Below are positions 10,501-18,955 of a DNA stretch of 64,000 bases, piece after piece (the stretch's first letter is position 1; every line of letters starts with the position of its first letter). The stretch covers positions 62,001-126,000 of the forward strand of contig JBIMKP010000006.1 of NCBI GenBank assembly GCA_051861545.1, read 5' to 3'. The notes under the pieces were generated by a model that was not told the DNA's origin, did no database searches, and was given only the letters and a program-made list of their open reading frames with translations. The position numbers and the translations under genes were made by a program. This DNA is from CAISCU01 sp051861545 (lineage in GTDB: Bacteria > Bacteroidota > Bacteroidia > UKL13-3).

Positions 10501-11393
10501 TCGATTTTAATCTGATTGAATTAATTGAACAATTAATAAGAACCTTTAAGTTTAAAGCTGATAAAAAAGGCATTAATTTTCATTATTCATTTCAAAGAAA
10601 TACTCCTGAATATTTACATGGTGATCCTGTTCGATTAAATCAAATTTTGGTTAACCTTATTGGTAATGCTGTAAAATTTACTGAAAAAGGAGAAGTTAAA
10701 CTAGAAATTTTGGTAGGTGAATTTGACAATAATTATGTAAAATTAAAATTTAAGGTTATTGATACAGGCATTGGAATTGCGGCTGAAAGTCAAAGTAAAA
10801 TATTCGAAAGTTTTGCCCAAGAAGGCCGTACTATAACAAGAAGATTTGGAGGCACCGGATTGGGTTTAAGTATATCGAAACACCTAGCAGAATTACTAAA
10901 CGGAACCATTGAGTTAGATAGTAAACAAGGGATAGGAAGCATATTTACTGTAACACTTCCTTTTAAATTGGCTTTAAAACTCAATAAATTACAATATATT
11001 AGTCAAGAAAATCGAAACTTACAAAACATAAAAATACTTCTTGTTGAAGATAATAATATGAATCAAATAGTTGCCAATCAGTTGCTTAAAAAATGGAATG
11101 CTCAGGTAACAGGAGCTTTCAATGGAATTGAGGCATTAGAAATAATTCAAAAAGAAGATTTCGATCTAATTATAATGGATTTACAAATGCCAGAAATGGA
11201 TGGTTACGAAGCCACTAAAAATATAAGAAATCACAAAAAATGGAATAAAATTCCCATCATTGCATTAACGGCAGACGCTTTCCCGGAAATAAAGAAACAA
11301 GCGCTTGAAGCAGGAATGGATGAATTTATTAGCAAACCATTTAACCAAGATGAATTGTATCACAAAATTTCGAAGCTAGTTTTCAATCAATAA
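7578..11393 (+). CDS. Hybrid two-component sensor kinase with periplasmic propeller
   Basis: 1271 residues. Order: signal peptide (1-22); about ten short propeller repeats of the two-component regulator type (for example DKDSNIWTSLLAGLVKI, DKSGKIWFFAIPKGLHYI) to about residue 630; a Y_Y_Y domain (about 635-715); one membrane span (about 731-752); a PAS-like linker ending FIDVTESKLNQEE; a HisKA domain with phosphoaccepting His913 in SNMSHEIRTPMNA; a HATPase (DTGIGIAAES, GGTGLGLSIS); and a C-terminal receiver with Asp1201 in IIMDLQMPEMDG. Unlike the classic Bacteroides HTCS proteins it has no AraC-type DNA-binding domain, so output must pass to another protein. It lies between a FIST gene and a PAS kinase in one operon. 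Confidence 0.93.
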   Translation: MLKRFSIFLLFISILFYKNASSISIETLEQQWKWANFDEKNGLIRTAFNRVYQAKNGDIWTVSDKGIFYYDHFKWNLVKAYNATDRSSNPGIIDEDSKGNLYTCFSDTLFIVSKNKIRKLIFSINQQNLFIEQSYFKSDSLYIKYRIKNENFFRLGLIVNGRIINFWSSKNFPDVYYSTLFKTKAGNIYFTMEEKIFKIQNNQLKYLCSVSSEKCKISQISENKKGDGFVAFASIPSDFKLHRFNFNQSNTTKKIIPQSNNFPRSLDIFNDGNILILNRQGNTYVLDKNNQFHEWAKPSNVGSRNFVFIDENESIWMGSFGKLHWFQTKSKYWSYRKFNYKGNNNDCNSLFMDKDSNIWTSLLAGLVKIDKYGNETFIETANGQTIREITTINQDETGKIWIGSGSLKNMTFSFDGKTWTHHSSNNGFTNQCIHKIEKGIDGKLYFLVFINRGFQNGSGEGIYALEKGKFIKPIWAKKLNQNRFYSFLQQKDSSIWLAGLSYIVKIYRNNVLEFKVKNSFPNVNIYDLTEDKSGKIWFFAIPKGLHYIENNKIHNIDNHQDQDSKRSVAEILIDNKNIIWYTGSEGLFAYSNYSHYQIDQKVGLQSQTAWPIIQIKNKLYIGTNGEGINTLDLSILDIPAPEVVLSPIQVEGKEAGFVWKAFTYDQTYPDDYSISYSVNEGDWSIWSTEQQVLVHGLKFGENKLEYRVKGIFPNNHLSVFKSTIKVPYPYYLQLNFILPIILLVIALLFISIKYLINNKKNISGLISKEKRMESYILSMPFNSAIVNEYGICLESFFPNNSRGQEFSIQVNQSLLQMFDSIKSLEIKQAIERCIHLQFYETKEFTFENKKGETKYYEIRISPFEESNETTNKAIIVFIDVTESKLNQEELMKAKQIAEKANQTKMQFLSNMSHEIRTPMNAVIGITDMMLDEIEEPVQKENLSLIKRSADNLLVIINDILDISKIESGKVEIDYIDFNLIELIEQLIRTFKFKADKKGINFHYSFQRNTPEYLHGDPVRLNQILVNLIGNAVKFTEKGEVKLEILVGEFDNNYVKLKFKVIDTGIGIAAESQSKIFESFAQEGRTITRRFGGTGLGLSISKHLAELLNGTIELDSKQGIGSIFTVTLPFKLALKLNKLQYISQENRNLQNIKILLVEDNNMNQIVANQLLKKWNAQVTGAFNGIEALEIIQKEDFDLIIMDLQMPEMDGYEATKNIRNHKKWNKIPIIALTADAFPEIKKQALEAGMDEFISKPFNQDELYHKISKLVFNQ

Positions 11394-11403
11394 TTAAGAA
11401 TCT

Positions 11404-14400
11404 ATGCACAGGTTACTTAAACGACAATTAAAAAAGATATTAGGGGAGAAAGAACTTACTTCTCCTGAATTTAACCAATTAATTGATTTGGTTGATGAAA
11501 GCTATAACCACTTTCAGGAAGATTATCAAAAACTGGAGAGAATTCTTGAACTAAGTTCAAAAGAATCTTTTAAAGAACTCACCAATTTTAAGGGAGCAAT
11601 TGATGAGGCTGCAATTGTAACAATTACAGATGTTAAAGGTGAAATTCTCTTTGCAAACGAGAACTTTGTTAAAATTTCAGGCTTTTCATTAAGTGAATTA
11701 ATTGGTTCTAACCACAATATTGTAAACTCTGGATGCCATCCTAAATCGTTCTGGAAAGAAATGTGGCAAACAATTGCTAAGGGTGAAACTTTTAAAGCTG
11801 AAATATGTAACAAAAAGAAAAATGGTGAACTTTATTGGGTAAATTCTACCATTATTCCTTTTATGCTCGAAAATGGAAAACCCTTCCAATTTATCAGCAT
11901 AAGATTTGATATTACAGCCAGAAAAAAGATTGAAGAAGAAATAAAAACACTCGCATTAGTTGCTCAAAAAACACAAAATGCAGTAATTATTTCAGATGCA
12001 GAAGGTAGAGCAATCTGGGCAAATGAGGCTTTTACTGATATAACTGAATTCTCAGTAGAAGAAGTTGTAGGTCAAATTCCTGGTCATTTATTACAAGGCC
12101 CAAAAACAGATATAGAAACAAAAGCAATTATTGCTAAAGCTCTTAAAGATAAAGTTCCATGTAATACCGAAATTCTTAACTATACAAAATCAAAAAAAAC
12201 ATATTGGATTTCAATTAATATTACTCCCCTTTTCGAAGACAATAAACATATTGGTTTTATTGCCATTGAATCTGATATTACAGAAAGAAAAATTGCTGAA
12301 CAGCAGCTGATTGAAAACGAAAGAATTCTTCAGGCATTAAATAAAGCATCTAGTGAGTTATTAGTTAATCCAAATTTTAAACAAGCAGTTGGAAACTCAA
12401 TTTCTACCATAGGAAAAGCTCTTCAAGTTGATCAAATTCAAATCTTCGAAAATACCGTTGGAAATTCCCCGGTATTAAATGAGCGTTTTTTTTGGGAAAG
12501 ATTTAAAGGAAATTTTATCCCAAATAGAATCGAAAAACAAAGTTTAAATTACGAATCTAGTGGCTATCATAATTGGATAGAAACGCTTTCAAACGGAAAA
12601 ATTGTTCGGGACACCTATCAAGAAAATATTCTAAGTGGAAATTCCTCTTCACAATTACATTCATTGGTTATTTCCCCAATTCATATACAAGGTAATTTCT
12701 GGGGATTTATTGCTTTTAACTACGATAATCCTGATAAACACTGGAGCAAATCAGAAGAGCAATTTTTACTGAATTTTTCAAATACATTAGGAGCTGCAAT
12801 TGAAAGAAATACTTCCGAAAACAAACTCAAAGAAAATGAAGAAAAATTCAGATTACTAATTGAATCAGCAACCGATATTTTCTACTATACAGATTCTCTT
12901 GGCAATTTTACTTACGTAAACGAAATTGCTTCAAAAATAACCGGGTATTCAAATGAAGAATTACTTTCAATGAAATACCTCGATTTGGTTGAACCTTCAC
13001 ACAGAAATGAAGTAAAAAGCTTCTACTCCATACAAACTTTCAAAGGCCAAAGAGTTACCTATAATGAATTCCCTATTAGAACCAAATCGGGTAAAATTGC
13101 TTGGGTTGGTCAAAATGTACAACTAATAATTCATGGCACTAAGGTTGAAGGTATTCAAGCCATAGCTAGAGATATTACCAATCTAAAAACCGCTCAATTA
13201 GAAGTGGAAGTTTCAAGAAACTTCCTAAACGAAATTATTGATTCAATTCCTAATCCACTGTTTGTTAAAAACCGCCAACACCAATGGGTTTTAGTAAATA
13301 AAGCTTATTGCAATTTAACTGGCATCGACAAAGAAAATATACTTGGTAAAACTGATAATGATTTCTTAAATTCAGTTGATGCTGCACATTACGTAAAACT
13401 TGATGAAGAGCAATTTATTAATGAGGAGGAAACAGTTAGAGAAAGCAGTGAAATTGATCCTAAAGGTGAACTGAAAAACTTATTAATTAAGAAAAATCTA
13501 TTCACGAGCAGAAATAGTAAGTTCTTAATTGCAGTTTTAACAGATATTACTGAAATCAAAAAACGTGAAAGTGAGATTTTACTCTACAATAAAATTACTG
13601 ATCAAATTAATGATGCCATTTCGGTTGCAGATAAATCAGGTCATCTAATTTATGTGAACCAAAGTCATGCAAATGCTTTAGGAAAATCTAAAGAGGAACT
13701 CATAGGTATGCATATCTCTAAAATGGAGAAAGTATTTGAGGACCAAAAACGCTGGGAAAGTCATTTTGAAAGTGTTAAAAAAACTGGAGCCCAAATAATT
13801 GAAGGATTTAATATTAAAAAAGATGGAAGCGCCTTCCCTGTTGAGGCTAGCGTTAATTGGGTTAATTTAGATGGAAAAGAAGTTGTTGTTGCTGCCATTC
13901 GTGACATCACAGAAAGAAAGAAAATTGAAAAGGAAATTAGAGATAAGAGCCAAATTCTAAAAGCAATTACCGACAATTTACCTGTTATATTATATAGAAT
14001 AAATAAAGATGGAATTTTCACTGAAAGTATCGGAAAAGGATTAAGTAGAATTAATCTTTCAAACAATGAACTCAATGATAAAAATTTCAGAGAAGTTTAT
14101 AACCAAGAAGATTATCCAGTTTTATACAATCAATTAGAAGAAGCCCTTAAATTAAGGCAATCAAATAATTACGTAACCTCGGGCATGGGTCCTAATGGAC
14201 TATGGTATTACGATAATTTTGTGTTTGCTGATGAAACCGATTCAGATAGTATTATTGGATTTGCCCTAGATATTACTGAAAGAAAAGAGGCTGAAGATTT
14301 AGTTTTACAAAGCGAAAAACGTTTCCGTTCTTTAGTTCAAAATGCAACTGATATAACAACAGTTCTATCAGCAAATGGAGAGGTAATTTATGAAAGTCCT

Positions 14401-16551
14401 TCTTTCTATAGAATTTTTGGTTACGAAGAAAATGATGTAAAAAACAAAACAATTTTTGAATTAATACACCCAGAAGATGTAGAACATGCTTTGGTAGAAT
14501 TCCAAAAAGGACTCGAAAAAGGAGGAGTTTCTTCTTCGGTTCAATTCAGAATGCGTCATAAAGATGGTCATTATATTCCAGTAGAATCTATAGGAAATAA
14601 CCTATTACATGAACCTGAAGTAAATGGAATAGTTGTGAACTCTAGAGATATAACTGAAAGGTTAAGAGCTGAAGAAGAAAGTAACAGACTCAAATTATTC
14701 TATGAAAACATATTAAATAAAATACCATCAGACGTGGTTGTATTTAATCATGAACACCAATATTTATTTATCAATGAAATGGCTGTTCGTGACAGTGAAA
14801 AACGCAAATGGTTAATTGGTCATAACGACTATGATTATTGTAAAAAATACAATGTTCCATTAGAAATTGCAGATACGAGAAGAAATACATTTAAAACAGT
14901 AATTGATTCAAAAACTCAACTTGAGTTTGAAGAAAAATTAGTTAAACCAGATGGATTAAATAGGTGGATGTTAAGAAGAATGTATCCAGTTATTGGGCAG
15001 GGCAATCAAGTTGAATTTGTAATTGGATTTGGAATTGATATTACCGAAAGAAAAGTTGCTGAAGAAATTGTAAAAGAGAGTGAAGAAAGACTTTCACTTG
15101 CTATTAATTCTGCTAATTTGGGTATTTGGGATTGGAAAATTGATGAGAACAAATTGATTTGGGACCAGTCGATGTACAAATTATTTGAGGTTGAACCGGA
15201 AAGTTTCTCAGGTGATTATGATGCATTTGATAAAACTCTACATCCCGATGATAGACAAAGGGTGAATGAAGAAGTTGCTCAATCTCTGTATTCGGAAGGT
15301 AGTTTTGCAAGTGGTTTTAGAACCATTAGCAAAACAGGAAAAGTTAAATATATCACTGCTTATTCTAAAATATTCAGAAAAGAAGACAAAACTCCTTATC
15401 GAATGATTGGGGTGAACTTTGATATAACTGAAGCCAAACTTGCTGAACAAAGAATTCTTAAACAACAACATGATTTAGAAGAAGCTCAACATATTGCGCG
15501 TGTGGGTGGTTGGGAAATTCAGGTTGATACGCAAACTATTAGTTGGACTAAAGAAATGTTTAATATTTGCGAAAAATCAACAGATTATCAGCCAAGTTTG
15601 AACGACACTTACAATTTATTTACTAATGAAACCAGAGAACAAATAAGGGAATCATTTATAAAAGCGATTCAAACTTACGAACCTTTTGAACATGAAGCCA
15701 AAATTAAAATTGGCAAAAGAAAATTCCTGGATATAAGAATTAAGGGATTACCATTGAATGAAAACGGAAAGGTTTCAACTATTAAAGGTATTTTCCAAGA
15801 TATTAGTGCAGAAAAAGAATCAAAACGACAATTAGAACTTTATACAGAAGAACTAGAAAAGAAAAATAAAGAATTAGACCAATTTGCATACGTTGTATCT
15901 CACGATTTAAAAGCACCATTACGTGGAATTAACAATCTTTCTATGTGGATTGAAGAAGACATGGAAGGAAAATTGGAAGAGGACACCAAAAACAACCTCG
16001 ACCTGATGCGCAAACGTGTAAAAAGAATGGAAGGTCTAATTGATGGAATTCTTCAATATTCAAGAGCTGGTAGAATTAAACACGAGGCAAGTTCATTTAG
16101 CTTAAAAGATAGCATTGATGAAATGATTGAAAGTTTAAGTCCACCAGAAAAATTCAAATTTAATATAGCAGAAGACTTACCATCTTTAGTAACTGAAAAA
16201 ATTGCAATTGAACAAATTTTTGCGAACTATATAAGTAACGCAATTAAATACAACAACAATCCTGAACCATTAGTTGAAGTGAGTTGGAAACAAAATGGTG
16301 ATTTGTACGAATTTTGCGTTTCAGACAATGGACCTGGAATTGAAAAAGAATTTCATGAAAAAGTTTTTGTGATATTCCAAACTCTACAAGCAAGAGATAC
16401 TTTTGAAAGCACAGGAGTAGGATTAGCCATTGTTAAAAAAATAGTTGAAGACAAAGGTGGTAAAGTTTGGATTGAATCTGAAAAAGGTGCAGGAACCAAG
16501 TTTTACTTCTCTTGGCCAGCAATAAGTGACATTATTGAAGAAGTTTTATGA
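11404..16551 (+). CDS. Giant multi-PAS/GAF sensor histidine kinase
   Basis: 1715 residues, no signal peptide or membrane span, so probably a soluble sensor. I count ten PAS/PAC units by their DITERK-like ends (about residues 170, 290, 595, 717, 838, 958, 1083, 1215, 1343 and 1470), with a GAF domain at about 305-475 between the second and third. The C-terminus holds HisKA with His1500 in VVSHDLKAPLRG and a HATPase with DNGPGIEKEFHEKVF and TGVGLAIVKKI. There is no receiver domain. The kinase core resembles the phytochrome-like group of PAS kinases. It starts 10 nt after the hybrid kinase and its last codon overlaps the next gene by 4 nt (ATGA). Confidence 0.93.
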   Translation: MHRLLKRQLKKILGEKELTSPEFNQLIDLVDESYNHFQEDYQKLERILELSSKESFKELTNFKGAIDEAAIVTITDVKGEILFANENFVKISGFSLSELIGSNHNIVNSGCHPKSFWKEMWQTIAKGETFKAEICNKKKNGELYWVNSTIIPFMLENGKPFQFISIRFDITARKKIEEEIKTLALVAQKTQNAVIISDAEGRAIWANEAFTDITEFSVEEVVGQIPGHLLQGPKTDIETKAIIAKALKDKVPCNTEILNYTKSKKTYWISINITPLFEDNKHIGFIAIESDITERKIAEQQLIENERILQALNKASSELLVNPNFKQAVGNSISTIGKALQVDQIQIFENTVGNSPVLNERFFWERFKGNFIPNRIEKQSLNYESSGYHNWIETLSNGKIVRDTYQENILSGNSSSQLHSLVISPIHIQGNFWGFIAFNYDNPDKHWSKSEEQFLLNFSNTLGAAIERNTSENKLKENEEKFRLLIESATDIFYYTDSLGNFTYVNEIASKITGYSNEELLSMKYLDLVEPSHRNEVKSFYSIQTFKGQRVTYNEFPIRTKSGKIAWVGQNVQLIIHGTKVEGIQAIARDITNLKTAQLEVEVSRNFLNEIIDSIPNPLFVKNRQHQWVLVNKAYCNLTGIDKENILGKTDNDFLNSVDAAHYVKLDEEQFINEEETVRESSEIDPKGELKNLLIKKNLFTSRNSKFLIAVLTDITEIKKRESEILLYNKITDQINDAISVADKSGHLIYVNQSHANALGKSKEELIGMHISKMEKVFEDQKRWESHFESVKKTGAQIIEGFNIKKDGSAFPVEASVNWVNLDGKEVVVAAIRDITERKKIEKEIRDKSQILKAITDNLPVILYRINKDGIFTESIGKGLSRINLSNNELNDKNFREVYNQEDYPVLYNQLEEALKLRQSNNYVTSGMGPNGLWYYDNFVFADETDSDSIIGFALDITERKEAEDLVLQSEKRFRSLVQNATDITTVLSANGEVIYESPSFYRIFGYEENDVKNKTIFELIHPEDVEHALVEFQKGLEKGGVSSSVQFRMRHKDGHYIPVESIGNNLLHEPEVNGIVVNSRDITERLRAEEESNRLKLFYENILNKIPSDVVVFNHEHQYLFINEMAVRDSEKRKWLIGHNDYDYCKKYNVPLEIADTRRNTFKTVIDSKTQLEFEEKLVKPDGLNRWMLRRMYPVIGQGNQVEFVIGFGIDITERKVAEEIVKESEERLSLAINSANLGIWDWKIDENKLIWDQSMYKLFEVEPESFSGDYDAFDKTLHPDDRQRVNEEVAQSLYSEGSFASGFRTISKTGKVKYITAYSKIFRKEDKTPYRMIGVNFDITEAKLAEQRILKQQHDLEEAQHIARVGGWEIQVDTQTISWTKEMFNICEKSTDYQPSLNDTYNLFTNETREQIRESFIKAIQTYEPFEHEAKIKIGKRKFLDIRIKGLPLNENGKVSTIKGIFQDISAEKESKRQLELYTEELEKKNKELDQFAYVVSHDLKAPLRGINNLSMWIEEDMEGKLEEDTKNNLDLMRKRVKRMEGLIDGILQYSRAGRIKHEASSFSLKDSIDEMIESLSPPEKFKFNIAEDLPSLVTEKIAIEQIFANYISNAIKYNNNPEPLVEVSWKQNGDLYEFCVSDNGPGIEKEFHEKVFVIFQTLQARDTFESTGVGLAIVKKIVEDKGGKVWIESEKGAGTKFYFSWPAISDIIEEVL

Positions 16552-17021
16552 GAAAAATAGTATTTATTCTAATAATTTTATTGGGAATTCTAAATGAATC
16601 AAAAGCGCAATGCATTGATTCATTGAGAATAAGTCCTACATTTCCTTGTCCAGATTTATTGTATAACCCTGTTTGTGGCTGCAATAATGTCACTTACAGA
16701 AATTTGTGTTATGCATTAAACAGGAACGGAGTATTGTTCTACACTGAAGGAACCTGCACCGGTTTTGAATTAGATGTATTTCCAAATGTTGCTTCACAAG
16801 AAGACATTATAACTATGACCTTTTCGCAATCTCAAGAAAAAAGTGCCAGTTTTATGTTGGTTGATGTTTGGGGGAAAGTTTTTATTCAAAGAACCTTACC
16901 TGCACAAAAGCGATTTGAATTTCAGTTGAACGAATTGGTTTATTTACCAAGAGGACCTTATATCGCAATAATTTATAACACAGAAGGAAATTACAGATAT
17001 GTAAAATTCGTAAAATTGTAA
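16548..17021 (+). CDS. Secreted Kazal-type inhibitor-like protein with T9SS-like C-terminal domain
   Basis: 157 residues: a signal peptide (MRKIVFILIILLGILNESKA), a six-cysteine Kazal-like module (about 21-70, with NPVCGCNNVTYRNLCYAL), and a C-terminal beta-domain (about 75-157). That last part follows the type IX secretion sorting-domain pattern: a VFPN start, LVDVWGKVFIQ, LPRGPYIAIIY and a final VKFVKL. Kazal modules inhibit serine proteases; the target is unknown. The start codon overlaps the stop of the giant kinase as ATGA, an unusual coupling of a secreted inhibitor to a signalling gene. The T9SS assignment rests on pattern only. Confidence 0.75.
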   Translation: MRKIVFILIILLGILNESKAQCIDSLRISPTFPCPDLLYNPVCGCNNVTYRNLCYALNRNGVLFYTEGTCTGFELDVFPNVASQEDIITMTFSQSQEKSASFMLVDVWGKVFIQRTLPAQKRFEFQLNELVYLPRGPYIAIIYNTEGNYRYVKFVKL

Positions 17022-17185
17022 GCAAAAGTGAGTCGAAAATCAAAATAAAATTGCTAGAGAAATAATTTTTTGGGCAACAATCTTACAAATTTTATTAAAT
17101 AGATTTTTTTAATTGTTTCAGATTCAAGGGAAAAGGCTTATTATTGCGTCCCCAAATACTAGAAAAAGGTTTTTTAAACATTTTG

Positions 17186-17216
17186 TTGTGAATTAGAAAA
17201 CCTTGCCCTATTTTTG
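17186..17216 (+). promoter_or_regulatory. Bacteroidota-type promoter of the rplM operon
   Basis: TTG at 17186-17188, a 20-nt spacer, then TATTTTTG at 17209-17216, an exact match to the Bacteroidota -33/-7 consensus (TTG, about 19-21 nt, TAnnTTTG). The predicted transcription start near 17221 gives a leader of about 22 nt before the GTG start of rplM. Confidence 0.7.
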
Positions 17217-17243
17217 CAACCCATTTAATATAAAGTAAGAGAC

Positions 17244-17687
17244 GTGGACGCATTGAGTTACAAAACCATTTCTGCCAACAAGGCAACATCAACCAAAGAT
17301 TGGTTGGTAGTTGATGCTGAAGGACAGACATTAGGACGTTTTGCCAGTAAAATTGCCAATATTCTAAGAGGCAAACACAAAACCAACTTCACACCGCATG
17401 CAGATTGTGGTGACAACGTGATTATTATCAATGCTGATAAAATCCGTTTTACAGGAAACAAAATGAACGAAAAGGAATACAAATTCTTCTCAGGTTACCC
17501 TGGAGGATTGCGTTTCGAAGTAGCGAAAAACATTTTGGTACGCAGACCTACTTATATTGTAGAACATGCAATAAAAGGTATGTTACCTAAAAATAAATTA
17601 GGTGCAGAATTATTCCGCAACCTATATGTGTACGCTGGATCAGAGCATCCACATAGTGCACAACAACCTAAAGAATTAAAATTCTAA
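17244..17687 (+). CDS. rplM: 50S ribosomal protein L13
   Basis: 147 residues, full length. Family motifs include WLVVDAEGQTLGRFASKIA, LRGKHKTNFTPHADCGD, IRFTGNKMNEKEYKFFSGYPGG and AIKGMLPKNKLG. The N-terminus MDALSYKT-SANKATSTKDW is typical of Bacteroidota L13 and fixes the start at a GTG codon. It opens the L13-S9-S2-EF-Ts cluster and has a strong promoter directly upstream. The S9 gene starts 3 nt after its stop. Confidence 0.97.
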   Translation: MDALSYKTISANKATSTKDWLVVDAEGQTLGRFASKIANILRGKHKTNFTPHADCGDNVIIINADKIRFTGNKMNEKEYKFFSGYPGGLRFEVAKNILVRRPTYIVEHAIKGMLPKNKLGAELFRNLYVYAGSEHPHSAQQPKELKF

Positions 17688-17690
17688 TCG

Positions 17691-18077
17691 ATGGAAGTTA
17701 ATAACGCAATTGGAAGAAGAAAAACAGCGGTTGCCCGTGTGTACTTAACAGCAGGTACAGGCAAAATGACTGTTAACGGAAAAGAAATTAAAGAGTATTT
17801 TCCAAGTATCGTTTTGTTGAGTGCAGCTCATAAAGCATTTGAAGTAACTAATACAAACGGTCAGTTTGATGTAAATGCACATCTTGATGGTGGTGGCATG
17901 AACGGACAAGCTGATGCTTTGAAATTAGCTATCTCACGTGCATTGGTAAAATACAGTGCAGAATTGAAACCAGCATTAAAGGCAGCAGGTTTATTAACCC
18001 GTGACCCTCGTATGGTAGAACGTAAAAAACCGGGTCAGAAGAAAGCCCGTAAGCGTTTCCAATTCGTAAAACGTTAA
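17691..18077 (+). CDS. rpsI: 30S ribosomal protein S9
   Basis: 128 residues, full length: AIGRRKTAVARVYL at the N-terminus, GGGMNGQADALKLAISRAL in the centre and the conserved basic tail DPRMVERKKPGQKKARKRFQ ending in KR. The tail reaches the ribosomal P-site tRNA. It is co-transcribed with rplM as in most bacteria. Confidence 0.98.
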   Translation: MEVNNAIGRRKTAVARVYLTAGTGKMTVNGKEIKEYFPSIVLLSAAHKAFEVTNTNGQFDVNAHLDGGGMNGQADALKLAISRALVKYSAELKPALKAAGLLTRDPRMVERKKPGQKKARKRFQFVKR

Positions 18078-18096
18078 TCCGAATCTTTATAATTAT

Positions 18097-18840
18097 ATGT
18101 CTAAAATCACTCAAGAAGAGTTGTTGGAAGCGGGCGTGCACTTTGGTCACCTTACCCGCAAATGGAATCCGAAGATGGCTCCTTACATTTTCATGGAGAA
18201 AAACGGAATCCACCTCATCGATCTACACAAGACAGCTGTTAAGCTGGATGAGGCCGCACTAGCCATCAAAAACATTGTTAAATCAGGCCGTAAGGTGTTG
18301 TACGTTGCAACAAAAAAACAAGCCAGAGAAATCATCGAAAACGAAGCAAAGCGTGTTAACATGCCTTATGTTAGTGACCGTTGGTTAGGTGGTATGTTAA
18401 CGAACTTCACTACCGTACGCAAAAGCATCAAGAAAATGCAAACTCTTGATAAATTAGCGTCAGATGGTACTTACACCAACATCAACAAAAAAGAACGTTT
18501 GATGATCGAACGTGAAAAAATTAAACTTGATAAAGTTTTAGGTGGTATTGCTGACTTAAACAGATTACCTGCCGCTTTATTCATTGTTGATATCAAACGT
18601 GAACATATTGCTGTTGCAGAAGCAACTAAGCTTAATATCCCAACTTTTGGTATTGTTGATACTAACTCTGATCCAACATTAGTAGATTTCGCAATCCCTG
18701 CAAATGATGATGCAGCTAAATCAATTGCTCTAATCACTAAATACATTACAGATTCTATCGTTGAAGGTCTTAGCGAACGTAAACGTGAAAAAGAAGAAAC
18801 TGTAGAAAAAGAAGCAGTAGTAGAAAAAGAAGAAGCATAA
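18097..18840 (+). CDS. rpsB: 30S ribosomal protein S2
   Basis: 247 residues, full length: LLEAGVHFGHLTRKWNPKM, IIDLxKT-type segment IHLIDLHKTAVKL, DRWLGGMLTNFTTVRKSI and FGIVDTNSDPTLVDFAIPAND are all S2 signatures. The tail is an acidic/basic low-complexity stretch (KREKEETVEKEAVVEKEEA) of the kind seen in other Bacteroidota S2 proteins. It starts 19 nt after rpsI and is followed by a hairpin with a T-run. Confidence 0.98.
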   Translation: MSKITQEELLEAGVHFGHLTRKWNPKMAPYIFMEKNGIHLIDLHKTAVKLDEAALAIKNIVKSGRKVLYVATKKQAREIIENEAKRVNMPYVSDRWLGGMLTNFTTVRKSIKKMQTLDKLASDGTYTNINKKERLMIEREKIKLDKVLGGIADLNRLPAALFIVDIKREHIAVAEATKLNIPTFGIVDTNSDPTLVDFAIPANDDAAKSIALITKYITDSIVEGLSERKREKEETVEKEAVVEKEEA

Positions 18841-18864
18841 TCTTATATTATACTATTCCAATAC

Positions 18865-18913
18865 AAAAAGAGAATTTGAGAATTACCCGCGTAAATTTCA
18901 AGTTCTCTTTTTT
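18865..18913 (+). terminator. Terminator or attenuator between rpsB and tsf
   Basis: AAAAAGAGAA..TTGA pairs with TCAAGTTCTCTTTTT across a loop of about 17 nt, giving a stem of about 15 bp with one mismatch and ending in a T-run. Because tsf follows on the same strand with little room for a new promoter, partial readthrough is likely. Confidence 0.6.
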
Positions 18914-18955
18914 TAAATAGACATTTCAAAATCAAAAAAAATAAATATTACTATT

